A stretch of 64,000 bases of DNA from an uncultured Cohaesibacter sp. (GTDB lineage Bacteria > Pseudomonadota > Alphaproteobacteria > Rhizobiales > Cohaesibacteraceae): contig NZ_OY782764.1 of NCBI RefSeq assembly GCF_963678225.1, positions 2,237,001 through 2,301,000 on the forward strand, read 5' to 3'. Shown piece by piece: positions 18,079 to 26,891 of this stretch (the first letter of the stretch is position 1; the number at the start of each line of letters is the position of its first letter). Both the position numbers and the translations under genes were made by a program. Under the pieces are notes generated by a model. The model had not been told where the DNA came from, searched no databases, and worked only from the letters and a program-made list of their open reading frames with translations.

Positions 18079-19665
18079 TTATTGACAGCTGTAGCTGTCG
18101 ATGCTGGTTGGGTCGCCCCCTTCATAGTGGGCTTCCTGCGGGTAGGCGCAAATCGGTTGGGTGGTGCCTTCAAAGCTCTTGCCGGTCGCGGCCATCTTTT
18201 CAGGAGCTTCGTTGCTGTCCATCCACTTTTCCATCACCGTCAGTGGGTCGAAATCGTCCAGAGCCGGACCGCCGCCGCAATGGGTCATCCCGGGCACCAT
18301 GAACAGACGGGAGAAATTCTGGTCGTCGGTGTTGGCTTCGGCTTCTTCATACCAGGCCATCAGATCACTGGCCGAGAAGACCGGATCGGACATGCCATGG
18401 AAAACCAGAAGCTTGCCGCCGCGTTGGGCATAGGTGGTCATAAAGGTGGAATTGGCATCGAAATAGCCGCCAACCTCATGAACCGCCTTTTCGGCAGCGC
18501 CAAAATCGAGAGTCGCCAGATCAACGCTTGGGGTGGGCGGTGTAAGGAAGAGCTGCGAGAAAGAGGCCATGCCGAGCACCACATTGAGTGCGTTGGACTG
18601 GCCGGTCTCGGAGGTGCCGAGCTTCCAGGCGCGCCAGCCCGGCGCGTTGATGCCGGCATCCACTGGCCAATCGCTATAGACAGATTGGCCATCCGCATCC
18701 ACCGGTCCGGCCATGATGGTCTTTAGTGTGTCCAGCTTCTTGTCTTCAAGCTTGCCTCGCAGGCTTTCCAGATCAAACTTGCAGCTTTTGTAGGCATTGA
18801 TCAGGCCGTCTTTGAGGCCATCCAGATCATCACAGGCATCAAGCACGGCTTCGGAAACCAGATCCAGATCCTCTTGCGTCAGGGCCTTTGCCAGTATTTT
18901 CTCGCCATTCTCCTCCGGAGCGATGGCCATCAGATGCTTCACATCCCAAAGTTCTGCGAGCGGCGCATGGGAGAGGTGAAAGCCGGGGTTGCCTGCCACC
19001 ACGCCATCAAATTCCAGCGGGAAGCGTTGGGCCGCCATCAGGGCTTCGCGCCCTCCGTTTGAGCATCCCATGAAGAGCGATTGCTCAGGCTCTTTGCCGT
19101 AGAAATCTCCGATCAGCGTCTTGGCTACATTGGTCACCTTACCAATGGAGGCAAAGCCGAGGTCAAGCCGCGCCTGTTGGTCTTGCGCAAAGGAGGCGTC
19201 TCGTCCGTTATGGCCGCCATCCATGCTGATCACCGCATAACCGCGGGCAAGGGCTGGGGTGGCTGTTGTGGTATTCACCGGAACGGAGCCGATTGCCGGA
19301 GCAATGAAGCCATCCATGCCGCCGCCACCCTGAAACAGAAAGCGGCCATTCCAGTCAACCGGAGCGCGGAATTGGAAGCGGATGCCATATTGTCCGCCGA
19401 CACCGGCGCGATCTTCTATCTTGCCTTCAACAAGGCAGTGGGTGCCAACTGCGAGCGCGCGCGGAGAACCGCCGGTCATGGCCGAGTTGGGGTCGGCAGG
19501 CAATTCTCCGGCCTGCTGAAGGGAAGCTGTATCAATGCGGACATTGCGCATGCTCAGCCCGGACAGCGCTTCGCATTGGCTTGTCATGCTATCGGTTTGC
19601 GCAGCAGCAGGCATGGCAGTGCTCGCCATGAGCACAAGGGAAAGACCTAGAAAACGCAGGGACAT
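18079..19665 (-). CDS. Secreted tannase/feruloyl esterase family hydrolase
   Basis: A 528-residue exported alpha/beta hydrolase. ATG 19665 follows a near-perfect GGAGGTGA site, and the leader ends at AMPAAAQ. The nucleophile elbow is GCSNGGREA (Ser), the acid is in FHGMSDPVFSA and the histidine in PGMTHCGGG. Paired cysteines around the active site (MGCSN and the later THCGG) are typical of the tannase/feruloyl esterase family, which cleaves phenolic esters such as feruloyl or galloyl esters. It is divergent from the LysR gene at 19825, its probable regulator. Periplasmic or outer-surface action on plant or algal phenolic esters is likely. Confidence 0.9.
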   Translation of the reverse strand: MSLRFLGLSLVLMASTAMPAAAQTDSMTSQCEALSGLSMRNVRIDTASLQQAGELPADPNSAMTGGSPRALAVGTHCLVEGKIEDRAGVGGQYGIRFQFRAPVDWNGRFLFQGGGGMDGFIAPAIGSVPVNTTTATPALARGYAVISMDGGHNGRDASFAQDQQARLDLGFASIGKVTNVAKTLIGDFYGKEPEQSLFMGCSNGGREALMAAQRFPLEFDGVVAGNPGFHLSHAPLAELWDVKHLMAIAPEENGEKILAKALTQEDLDLVSEAVLDACDDLDGLKDGLINAYKSCKFDLESLRGKLEDKKLDTLKTIMAGPVDADGQSVYSDWPVDAGINAPGWRAWKLGTSETGQSNALNVVLGMASFSQLFLTPPTPSVDLATLDFGAAEKAVHEVGGYFDANSTFMTTYAQRGGKLLVFHGMSDPVFSASDLMAWYEEAEANTDDQNFSRLFMVPGMTHCGGGPALDDFDPLTVMEKWMDSNEAPEKMAATGKSFEGTTQPICAYPQEAHYEGGDPTSIDSYSCQ

Positions 19666-19824
19666 CGGATCACCTCCAAACAAGGGAACGGGATTTCGGC
19701 TTCGGGTGTTGAGCTCACTATAACAATGTATTTTTCGAATGAATAATGCTATTATTCGTACTAATTGAACAAAAAATCAGTTTAAATGGGCGGAATTATC
19801 AAGGAAGGGCAGCGCTGGAGACCC

Positions 19825-20748
19825 ATGCAGATTCCCAGAACGACGATAGAACAATGGAGTGTGCTCCAAGTCGTGGTGCAGTCAGGCTCCTTTGCCTTGG
19901 CCGCAGAAGCGCTCAATCGTAGTCCGTCCTCCATCAGTTACACGGTCAATAAATTGCAACAGAGTCTGGGCGCAGAGCTGATGAAGGCAGACGGGCGCAG
20001 AGCTGTACTAACCGATCTTGGCCGTGAGTTGCTCGATGCAGCTGTGCCCCTGATTGAAGATTTTATAGAACTGGAAGCACAGGTGCGCAGCCGGGACGCG
20101 GAGTTTTCCCAACGGCTCAGCCTGAATGTAGACAGTCTGTTCCCCTCGCATTTGCTGTTTGAGGCCCTGTCGCATTTTTCAAGGCACTATCCAGACCATC
20201 GCGTGGATCTGCAAGAGCATGTACGTCGTGCGGTGGTGTCTGAAGCTGGTGCAGATTGGGATCTCGCCATCTCCATGCCATCGCCCAATCTGCGCAGCAT
20301 TGCCCGGCTCTATGAAAGCCGCTTCCTACAGGTGGCCCGCGCGGACCACCCACTGATCCAGAGAAAACCCACGCGATCTGCCATGATGCGTCATACAAGG
20401 GTTGTCGTTGAGGGAGACGAGGTGATCGCCGGAACCGCTTCACCTAAAGAGGGACGGTTCTGGATTGTGGAGAGCGTGGCAGCCATCAAGGCCGCCATCC
20501 TGCAAGGCAATTGCTATGGCTGGATACCGCAGGAAGCGATCAAGGAAGAGCTGACGCGTGGAGAGGTTGCTGTTCTGGAACTCGGCCCGATGGCTCAGGG
20601 CTCCATCCCGCTTGAACTCTATATGCGCGAAGCGGTGGAGGCCAGCGCCCCCATCCGCTATCTTGTTGAATGCCTGATAAACGTGGCCGAACACCATCGA
20701 CAAGCTGAAGCCTCATCATTGCCATCAAGCCGTCATGAAGGGGATTAG
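19825..20748 (+). CDS. LysR-family transcriptional regulator
   Basis: A 307-residue LysR regulator with N-terminal helix-turn-helix (GSFALAAEALNRSPSSISYTVNKLQQSLGAELM) and a C-terminal effector domain. ATG 19825 follows TGGAGACCC; the earlier in-frame ATG 19786 would add 13 residues. It is divergent from the tannase-family esterase, with an AT-rich 159-bp gap holding the promoters, and probably controls it. Its last 4 bases overlap the end of the convergent cyclophilin-like gene. Confidence 0.87.
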   Translation: MQIPRTTIEQWSVLQVVVQSGSFALAAEALNRSPSSISYTVNKLQQSLGAELMKADGRRAVLTDLGRELLDAAVPLIEDFIELEAQVRSRDAEFSQRLSLNVDSLFPSHLLFEALSHFSRHYPDHRVDLQEHVRRAVVSEAGADWDLAISMPSPNLRSIARLYESRFLQVARADHPLIQRKPTRSAMMRHTRVVVEGDEVIAGTASPKEGRFWIVESVAAIKAAILQGNCYGWIPQEAIKEELTRGEVAVLELGPMAQGSIPLELYMREAVEASAPIRYLVECLINVAEHHRQAEASSLPSSRHEGD

Positions 20749-21245
20749 TCCGGCAGTTTTCTTACCGTTATGGTGCCATTCATAGGCTTGATCTGATCAA
20801 TACCGGACAGGCCAATGCCGAGCCGGTGCATTTCATCCCCCGCATAGAAATCCTCATAGAGCATGAAAACATCACCCCATGGGGCGTAATAGCTCAACTC
20901 CCCCTTGAGGCCATCATGATAGGCCTCGCGATCCGTAACCCTCAGCTTTTGCGGCGGGTAGAACATCCATTGCGCATTGCGAAAGTTGGAGAGCGGGAGC
21001 TGCAGGGGCAGTTGGGCGTAAAAATCCTTCGCCGCGTGCGTGTCATAGAGCTGGAAGATGGCCCTGTTGGTGCCCGATGTGATTTCCACCTTCATGGCGG
21101 ACAGCGCAAAGCCTTGCGCGACGGGTACCGGCCCTGCATGCGCATCGGCCGCAGATGCATTCCTTTGGCTGGCAGGCAACGGACCCGCAAAGAGTATGGC
21201 TGCCAGGGCAAGGACTGCCGGAATGGTTGGTCGGCATATTGCCAT
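20745..21245 (-). CDS. Secreted cyclophilin-like fold protein
   Basis: A 166-residue protein with a signal peptide (IPAVLALAAILFAGPLPAS). Core segments are AKDFYAQLPLQLPLSNF and GELSYYAPWGDVFMLYEDF, the same signature as the proteins at 8383 and 17391. A spacer of about 25 residues separates the leader from the domain. The start is ATG 21245. It overlaps the convergent LysR gene by 4 bp. This is the fourth copy of the family within 13 kb. Confidence 0.75.
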   Translation of the reverse strand: MAICRPTIPAVLALAAILFAGPLPASQRNASAADAHAGPVPVAQGFALSAMKVEITSGTNRAIFQLYDTHAAKDFYAQLPLQLPLSNFRNAQWMFYPPQKLRVTDREAYHDGLKGELSYYAPWGDVFMLYEDFYAGDEMHRLGIGLSGIDQIKPMNGTITVRKLPD

Positions 21246-21586
21246 TGTGAAAACTCCTCTGCTCTGCCTCTCCGATCATCGATGGCAATAGTCTACAGGG
21301 ATCTGACAAAGAGAAAATCCACGTCATGACACAGCCAGTCATGAGGCTCTCTCATGTGTGCCCCCCCTCCGACTTCGGTTCGGGCTAATGCGATGCCTTC
21401 CTCTTTGTTCATTATCTATGAAACCAACCCATGAATGCTATGTCTGTTTGGCTCATGAAACGAGCCTTCAAAAGGGCCAAGTTGAAGGCGGGCATTAAAA
21501 GATGTTTGAAGGCGCCACGCGAAAGAGACGCCATGCGCCCCTTTCGCGTGCTCGCGCTTGGTTCCATTTAACAAGGAGATATTGCA
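21246..21586. promoter_or_regulatory. Divergent intergenic region with TCATGA cluster and hairpin
   Basis: A 341-bp gap holding three TCATGA cores (21324-21329, 21339-21344, 21453-21458). It also has a perfect 10-bp inverted repeat, CACGCGAAAG (21516-21525) with CTTTCGCGTG (21541-21550), in the leader of the SDR gene at 21587. The repeat has no T tract, so an operator or a leader hairpin is more likely than a terminator. Confidence 0.45.
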
Positions 21587-22447
21587 ATGGCAGAACAGAA
21601 TCCCGTCTGGTTCATCACGGGTTGCTCAACCGGCTTTGGACGCGAAATTGCCAAACTGCTGCTCTCGCAAGGCATTCGTGTCGCCATGACTGCGCGCAAG
21701 CTGGAAAGCATTGCCGATCTGGTTGAAGGCAACGAAAAGATTGCCCTGCCGCTGGCTCTTGATGTGACAGACCGCGCCCAAATCGATGCTGCCGTGACCA
21801 AGGCTGAAGAGCATTTCGGTCAGATCGACGTGCTGGTCAACAATGCGGGCTATGGATATTTCGCCGCCATCGAAGAGGGTGAAGAAGACGAAATCCGTCG
21901 TCAGTTCGATACCAACGTCTTTGGTCTTGCCGCTCTTACCCGTCGCGTTCTGCCAGGCATGCGCAAGCGTCGTTCGGGCCACATTTTCAACTTCTCGTCT
22001 ATTGGTGGTCTGACCTCACATCCATCGCTTGGCTATTATTGCGCAACGAAATTTGCCGTGGAAGCCATTTCCGAGGCTTTGTCCAAGGAAGTTGCGCCAC
22101 TGGGCATCAAGGTTACCCTGATCGAGCCATCAGGCTTCCGCACCGATTGGGCTGGTCGATCGTCGGTCGATCCGAAAGTCACCATCGATGACTATGCCGA
22201 AACTGCCGGTTATGTCCGCAGCTTGCAGCATGACAATTCCGGCAATCAGCCCGGAGATCCGGAACGTCTGGCCAAGGCGATTGTCGATGTGTCCAGAAAC
22301 GACAATCCGCCGCTGCGCCTGCTGATGGGCTCTTATGCCTACAATCTGGCGATGGAACGGGTTGAAGAACTGCGCCAGACATTCGAGGAATGGAAAGAGG
22401 TCACCTGCGGTGTCGATTTCCCGGATGCTGAACTTTCTGACATGTAG
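21587..22447 (+). CDS. Short-chain dehydrogenase/reductase
   Basis: A 286-residue SDR of the group often annotated oxidoreductase/short-chain dehydrogenase YbbO-like. Glycine motif TGCSTGFGRE, NNAGYGYFAAIEEG, catalytic Ser in FNFSSIGG and YYCATK are all present. The C-terminal extension with NPPLRLLMGSYAY is typical of that group, which accepts aldehydes or ketones with NADP(H). AAGGAG lies eight bases before ATG 21587. The leader carries a perfect inverted repeat. No operon partner is visible. Confidence 0.87.
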   Translation: MAEQNPVWFITGCSTGFGREIAKLLLSQGIRVAMTARKLESIADLVEGNEKIALPLALDVTDRAQIDAAVTKAEEHFGQIDVLVNNAGYGYFAAIEEGEEDEIRRQFDTNVFGLAALTRRVLPGMRKRRSGHIFNFSSIGGLTSHPSLGYYCATKFAVEAISEALSKEVAPLGIKVTLIEPSGFRTDWAGRSSVDPKVTIDDYAETAGYVRSLQHDNSGNQPGDPERLAKAIVDVSRNDNPPLRLLMGSYAYNLAMERVEELRQTFEEWKEVTCGVDFPDAELSDM

Positions 22448-22640
22448 GCACGTAAGGCCGATTTGAAGAAACTGCCTAAACGCAAAGGTGAAAAGTACGC
22501 AAACATGAAAAGAAGGCAAATGTGAAAAATCCAAAGCTGGTGGGAGCCAATCCTGCCGGCTTTTCTTTTGCGCATTCCTTATCTGCGCTTAAAGGGCGAG
22601 CGAGTTGGAGGCGCCAGAATACGGGCCGCAAACACCGGAC

Positions 22641-22670
22641 AAATTAAAACCGGGCCCCGTGGGGCCCGGT
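22641..22670 (-). terminator. Rho-independent terminator after SDR gene
   Basis: ACCGGGCCCC and GGGGCCCGGT (22649-22670) form a very strong stem. On the minus strand it is followed by TTTTAATTT. It lies 44 bp past the stop of the gene at 22714. Confidence 0.8.
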
Positions 22671-22713
22671 GTGATGGCGATGTTAAAGCGATGCGCTCGC
22701 AAAAGCGGGGATC

Positions 22714-23481
22714 TTACAGGAACTGGCCGTTGTCTACCTGAATGACCTGACCGGTTACAGCGCGGCCCATCTCCGAGGCGAGATAAAGCGCAGCATAGGC
22801 CTGATCGATCGGCTCGGTGGAAGGCACACTGGTGTTGGTGTATTTATCTGAAAATTCCAGCATCTCGCCGCCGCCTTCCTGTTCTCCGGCAGCCCATGCG
22901 CGGGCGGCGTCGGTATCCGTCACACCCGGTGCAATGGCGTTACAGCGGATCTTGGTGCCGGACAGACGCATGGCGATATTCAGCGTCATGGTGTTGATGC
23001 CGCCCTTGGTGGAGGTGTAGGCAACGCCGCAGATCGGTGTGGTACCGTTCACAGAAGAAACGTTGATGATACGGCCTTCATTGCGCGGCATCATATGGTT
23101 GACGGCTTCGCGACAATAGCGGAACGGGCCAGCAAGGTTGATCTGCATGATCTCGTCAAAATGCTCGGTGGAGGTTTTTTCAATGGCGAACATTTCCCCA
23201 ACACCAGCATTGTTGACCATGATGTCGACCTGACCGAAGGTGTCGATGGCTTCCTTGAAGACGCGTGCAGGCGCTTCCGGATCGGCATTGTCAGCGATGA
23301 CACCGATGGCCTGGCCGCCCTTGGTCTTGATGGCTTCCACGGCCTTGTCGAGGCCTTCTTTGCCACGTGCCGTCAAAACGACATTGGCACCTTCTTCTGC
23401 ATAAAGATCGGCAATGGCAAAGCCGATGCCCTTGCTCGCACCTGTAACAATGGCAGTTTTGCCTTCAAGTAATTTTTTCAT
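22714..23481 (-). CDS. Short-chain dehydrogenase/reductase (FabG-like)
   Basis: A 255-residue classical SDR: TGASKGIG, NNAGVGEMFAIE, INVSSVNG with catalytic Ser, YTSTKGG as the active-site Tyr and Lys, and a C-terminal VIQVDNGQFL. Overall it resembles 3-oxoacyl reductase-type SDRs, but an insert EGGGEMLEFSDKY in the substrate loop sets it apart. The start follows AAAGGAC. It is transcribed alone after the DUF2255 gene, from which a terminator separates it. Confidence 0.87.
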   Translation of the reverse strand: MKKLLEGKTAIVTGASKGIGFAIADLYAEEGANVVLTARGKEGLDKAVEAIKTKGGQAIGVIADNADPEAPARVFKEAIDTFGQVDIMVNNAGVGEMFAIEKTSTEHFDEIMQINLAGPFRYCREAVNHMMPRNEGRIINVSSVNGTTPICGVAYTSTKGGINTMTLNIAMRLSGTKIRCNAIAPGVTDTDAARAWAAGEQEGGGEMLEFSDKYTNTSVPSTEPIDQAYAALYLASEMGRAVTGQVIQVDNGQFL

Positions 23482-23540
23482 CTCAAAGTCCTTTCTTCTG
23501 TCAATAGGATGCCCGAACGCAGCCAGAGGGATGCGCCGGC

Positions 23541-23570
23541 AAAAGCAAGCCGGAGCGACGCTCCGGCTTG
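23541..23570 (-). terminator. Rho-independent terminator after DUF2255 gene
   Basis: CAAGCCGGAG (23546-23555) pairs with CTCCGGCTTG (23561-23570). On the minus strand it is followed by CTTTTGCC. It lies between two minus-strand genes. Confidence 0.6.
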
Positions 23571-23636
23571 TTCAGGAAAATTTGGAAATCAGGGGCGAGG
23601 GGCAAGTCCCCTCACCGAAGAGCAACGGATGTCTAA

Positions 23637-24023
23637 CTAGGCCTGCGGTGAGGCTGTCTTGGGAGTAACTTTGACGGTTGCTGCTCGCGCCCTGTCCGAA
23701 ATCATCGAGGATAGATAGCGGCTGTGGGCATATTTTTCTTTGTAGGCTTCATCAATTCTGTCGTTGATTTCGCCTTCGACAGGGTCAAAGTTGACGTCAT
23801 GAACGGCGGCTGCGAGGGTCAGTTGTCCTGCTTTTTGTTTTATGGCAGCCTGATACCAACTGGATCTCGTTCCGCTGTAAGCTCGGACGAAAAGAGCGTC
23901 CTCCACCACAACAGACCAGATAAATGTCGGTGTGCCACAGGTAACCCCGTCTTGGCGGAAGGGGGCGATGCGGCAATCATCGGCTCTGGCAAAAGCTTGT
24001 AATTGTTCTGTTGTCCAAGCCAT
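23637..24023 (-). CDS. DUF2255 family protein
   Basis: A 128-residue cytosolic protein matching the DUF2255 pattern: an N-terminal helix (TTEQLQAFARADDCRIAPF), a TPTFIWSVVVEDALFVRAYSG core and an SSWYQAAIKQKAGQ segment, resembling small split-barrel nitroreductase/pyridoxamine oxidase-like folds. No function is established. ATG 24023 follows GGAGG. It faces the MarR gene at 24307, with which it may share regulation. Confidence 0.78.
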   Translation of the reverse strand: MAWTTEQLQAFARADDCRIAPFRQDGVTCGTPTFIWSVVVEDALFVRAYSGTRSSWYQAAIKQKAGQLTLAAAVHDVNFDPVEGEINDRIDEAYKEKYAHSRYLSSMISDRARAATVKVTPKTASPQA

Positions 24024-24270
24024 TGGAACCTCCGTTCTTATTCTTATCAATCTGTCGTCTGCGGCTGGTTATTCTGTGCTGGTTCTCGCATCCGGCAGAT
24101 CGTTTGACCGTCTGTCCCTTAGCTATGTGGCGCCTCGAAGTGAGAAATTAATGCAGGCATTTTCACTGACAGTCATGAGCCCGCTTCATTAGCCCAGCCT
24201 ACTGCCTGAATAGTTCGGTTTCATACACAGGCCAAATGGTGCAGTCAGGCCCATGTGATTTGGTCGCGCA

Positions 24271-24303
24271 TTGACATAAAGTATATAGTTGTATATACAA
24301 CTA
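24271..24303 (+). promoter_or_regulatory. Sigma70-type promoter overlapped by an 18-bp MarR palindrome
   Basis: TTGACA (24271-24276) and TATACA (24294-24299) are spaced 17 bp. The -10 lies inside the perfect palindrome TAGTTGTATATACAACTA (24286-24303). This is what an autoregulated MarR promoter looks like, and it places the transcript start at about 24306, next to the ATG at 24307. The rest of the 24024-24306 gap shows one TCATGA core (24173-24178) and no gene. Confidence 0.72.
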
Positions 24304-24306
24304 AAG

Positions 24307-24756
24307 ATGCAGAAGCTTTACGACATAAAGAATTCCATGGGCCATCTTACTGGGTTGGCGAGCCGGTTGTTCAACAACCTGTTGGCATCCCGTTTTCACG
24401 CAGCCGGCATTGACATGACGGCAGAACAATGGGGCGCGATCGTCATCCTCATGAATATGGAACCCTTGTCGCAAGGCCAGCTTGGCGAGCAACTCTATTT
24501 GGACAAGTCAAGTGTCAGTCGCCTGACAACCGGTCTCGAAAAGCGAGGTTGGGTTATGCGTTCGAAGGATCCTGATGACAATCGCAAGAAGGTTCTGATT
24601 GTGACGCCGAGCGCTCGCGACCTTGTCGAGCGCTGTTCTGACATAGCCCGATCTGTTCTGCATGATGCAGAGCAGGGGCTTCAGGCCGACGCTGTGGCAG
24701 CGCAGAAAGCAACACTGACCCAAATCATTTCGAATTTGAGAGGCGCAGCCCCATAG
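24307..24756 (+). CDS. MarR-family transcriptional regulator
   Basis: A 149-residue winged-helix regulator. The recognition region reads LSQGQLGEQLYLDKSSVSRLTTGLEKRGWV and the wing SKDPDDNRKKVLIVT, both typical of MarR. N- and C-terminal helices form the dimer domain. ATG 24307 directly follows the operator palindrome and would give a nearly leaderless mRNA; ATG 24337 is an alternative. The gene precedes an SDR gene by 78 bp, so the two may be one unit controlled by a small phenolic or electrophilic ligand. Confidence 0.87.
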   Translation: MQKLYDIKNSMGHLTGLASRLFNNLLASRFHAAGIDMTAEQWGAIVILMNMEPLSQGQLGEQLYLDKSSVSRLTTGLEKRGWVMRSKDPDDNRKKVLIVTPSARDLVERCSDIARSVLHDAEQGLQADAVAAQKATLTQIISNLRGAAP

Positions 24757-24834
24757 GTTTGCACATTTTCACTTTATCTGACCCAAATCCGAGAAATCGG
24801 ATCGCTTACTCACCATGACAATCGGAGAAGATCT

Positions 24835-25578
24835 ATGACAAAACGCAATGCACTGGTAACGGGGGGAGCTCGAGGCATTGGCGCAGCTGCGTCAAAGGCT
24901 CTGGCGGCTGACGGATACCGGGTTTTCATCAACTATGTGAACAGCACCGCAGCAGCTGATGCTCTGGTAGAAGAAATCAAGAGTGCCGGTGGCGAAGCCG
25001 TGGCTCTACAGGCAGACGTGCGCGATGATGCCCAGCTCAAAGGCATGTTCGACAAAATCGAAGCAGAGTTCGGTGGTGTGGATGCTCTGGTCTCCAACGC
25101 CAACATGAACTTTACGTCCAAGCCTTTTATCGATCAGACCTGGGAAGAATTCGCCCAGAAGCTGAATGATGAAATGCATGCGTCCTATCAGGCTGCAAAA
25201 TTTGCTGTTCCGTCGATGCAGAAAAAGGGTTACGGCCGCCTGATTTTCATTTCCAGCACCCTGTCTGAAGCGCCGGCTCCGACTTTCATCGCGCATGGTT
25301 CGGCCAAGGGCGCTCTGGATAGCTTCTGCAAATATCTGGCACAGGAACTCGGCCCGCTCGGCATCACCGCCAACATCGTGGCTCCGGGCCTTGTCGAAAC
25401 CGACGCTACCAAGAATGCTCCGGACGAGTTCAAGGAAATGATCCGTAACTTCACACCGACGCAAAAAATTGCAACGCCGGAAGATGTTGCTAACACGATC
25501 CGCTTCCTCGCCAATGAGAAGAGCGGCCATGTAACCGGTACCTACAATCCGGTTTGCGGCGGTGCTTACCTGCCATGA
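24835..25578 (+). CDS. SDR-family protein with His in place of the catalytic Tyr
   Basis: A 247-residue SDR with an intact nucleotide motif (TGGARGIGAA) and the C-terminal VTGTYNPVCGGAYLP. At the active site the Tyr-x3-Lys pair is replaced: the sequence reads FIAHGSAKGAL, putting His154 where Tyr should be, with Lys158 kept. The usual NNAG is also changed, to SNAN. It may be a divergent reductase, or an SDR-fold protein with altered or no redox activity. AGAAGATCT precedes the start. It lies downstream of the MarR gene and is followed by a terminator. Confidence 0.82.
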   Translation: MTKRNALVTGGARGIGAAASKALAADGYRVFINYVNSTAAADALVEEIKSAGGEAVALQADVRDDAQLKGMFDKIEAEFGGVDALVSNANMNFTSKPFIDQTWEEFAQKLNDEMHASYQAAKFAVPSMQKKGYGRLIFISSTLSEAPAPTFIAHGSAKGALDSFCKYLAQELGPLGITANIVAPGLVETDATKNAPDEFKEMIRNFTPTQKIATPEDVANTIRFLANEKSGHVTGTYNPVCGGAYLP

Positions 25579-25628
25579 GGCATGGCTGAACAGGCCAATG
25601 GCAAGCAAGCCACTCTGATGTGAAACAG

Positions 25629-25680
25629 TGGGGCGGAACAGCACGCGGCACAGGCCACGCTGCGGTTCTGCCCCATTTTG
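25629..25680 (+). terminator. Rho-independent terminator
   Basis: TGGGGCGGAAC (25629-25639) pairs with GTTCTGCCCCA (25665-25675) with one mismatch and runs into TTTTGTATT. It lies between the convergent SDR and AraC genes. Confidence 0.7.
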
Positions 25681-25684
25681 TATT

Positions 25685-26596
25685 CTAGCGGCAGGGATCG
25701 ACCTTGTTAACGCCCGGGTCGCGTGAGGGCGCAACGCCGAATGTGCGAGAATATTCCCGACTGAACTGGGACGGACTTTCGTAGCCCACATCAAAGGCAG
25801 CCCGGCTGACATCTGCGCCAGCCAGAATGGCGCGCCTTGCTGCCAGCAAACGCAAGGTCTTTTGATATTGCAGTGGGCTCATGCCTGTCGCTACCCGAAA
25901 GTGGCGCCTGAAAGAGGATTGGCTCATGCCTGCACAGGTCGCCATATCGGCAATCGGGACGCTCTTGTCCAGATTCTCCCTAATCCAGATCAGCGCACGC
26001 CGGACCTGCTGGATTTTAGGGTCGGACAACACGATCTGATGGATTGCTCCAGCCTGTGATCCACGCAACAGACGATAGAGCATCTCCTTGCGGATCATCG
26101 GGCCCATCACCGGCACATCTTCAGGCCTACCCGGAAGCTGTAGCACGCGGCAGCAAGCTTCCAGCAATTCAGGGGACGCTGGCCCGAGCGCATAGCATTT
26201 GCCCTGTTCGGGTTCATGATCGAGCGCCTCGGTAATAAGATCTGCCAGACTGTCCCGTTCCAGCTGCACGTGAATGGCCCTATAGGGGCGCTCGGCACTG
26301 GCAGTCGTGATGCGACTTGTGATCGGCAGATCGATGGAGCCGACAAAACAGGTGCCCGGATCATAGTGCAGCAGCGCTTGCCCGATGGACACCTCCATGC
26401 TGCCCTGAAGCACAATGCTGGCCATGGGGGCATAGACATCGGACAAAGTGGTCTGGGGTGTGCTTGTGGTGATCAGTTCGACCCCGTTGATGATCTCCCT
26501 ACTGGCCAGCGTGGCTGGGGCTGTTGGCTGAATGTCATCAACAAGCTTGCGCAGATCATCAAGCAATCCGTTCATGGAATTTTCCATCTTGAGCAT
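25685..26596 (-). CDS. AraC-family transcriptional regulator
   Basis: A 303-residue regulator. The N-terminal AraC_N-type cupin spans roughly residues 30-170 (SDVYAPMASIVLQGSMEVSIG). The C-terminal pair of helix-turn-helix motifs includes VPIADMATCAGMSQSSFRRHF and SRAAFDVGYESPSQFSREYSRTFG. This arrangement is typical of regulators of small oxidoreductase genes. ATG 26596 follows GGAGG. It is divergent from the Gfo/Idh/MocA gene at 26892, across a 295-bp gap without other features, and may control it. Confidence 0.9.
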   Translation of the reverse strand: MLKMENSMNGLLDDLRKLVDDIQPTAPATLASREIINGVELITTSTPQTTLSDVYAPMASIVLQGSMEVSIGQALLHYDPGTCFVGSIDLPITSRITTASAERPYRAIHVQLERDSLADLITEALDHEPEQGKCYALGPASPELLEACCRVLQLPGRPEDVPVMGPMIRKEMLYRLLRGSQAGAIHQIVLSDPKIQQVRRALIWIRENLDKSVPIADMATCAGMSQSSFRRHFRVATGMSPLQYQKTLRLLAARRAILAGADVSRAAFDVGYESPSQFSREYSRTFGVAPSRDPGVNKVDPCR

Positions 26597-26891
26597 TGCG
26601 CCTCCTGACGGCTGCACGGGATCCGTGCGGAAGAATGATCAAATTAGGCAAGCCTAAGATCAGATAATGCAAGGGAGCATCCCTTCAAATTCCTATATTT
26701 GAACCAGAAAAGGCAGGATTTGGTCAAGCCTTTCTCAAGAGGGGGGCTGAGCCATTGTGTGTTTCGATGTTCTTTTTAGGCAATCTGGTGCCTTGGTGAA
26801 GAGCGTCTTGCCGCTGGTGCTTTGGGGCCGATCCTATCCTGCAAAGCCTTTTATGTATGACAACCATTTTCAGATTTGAGGAGACTATTCT

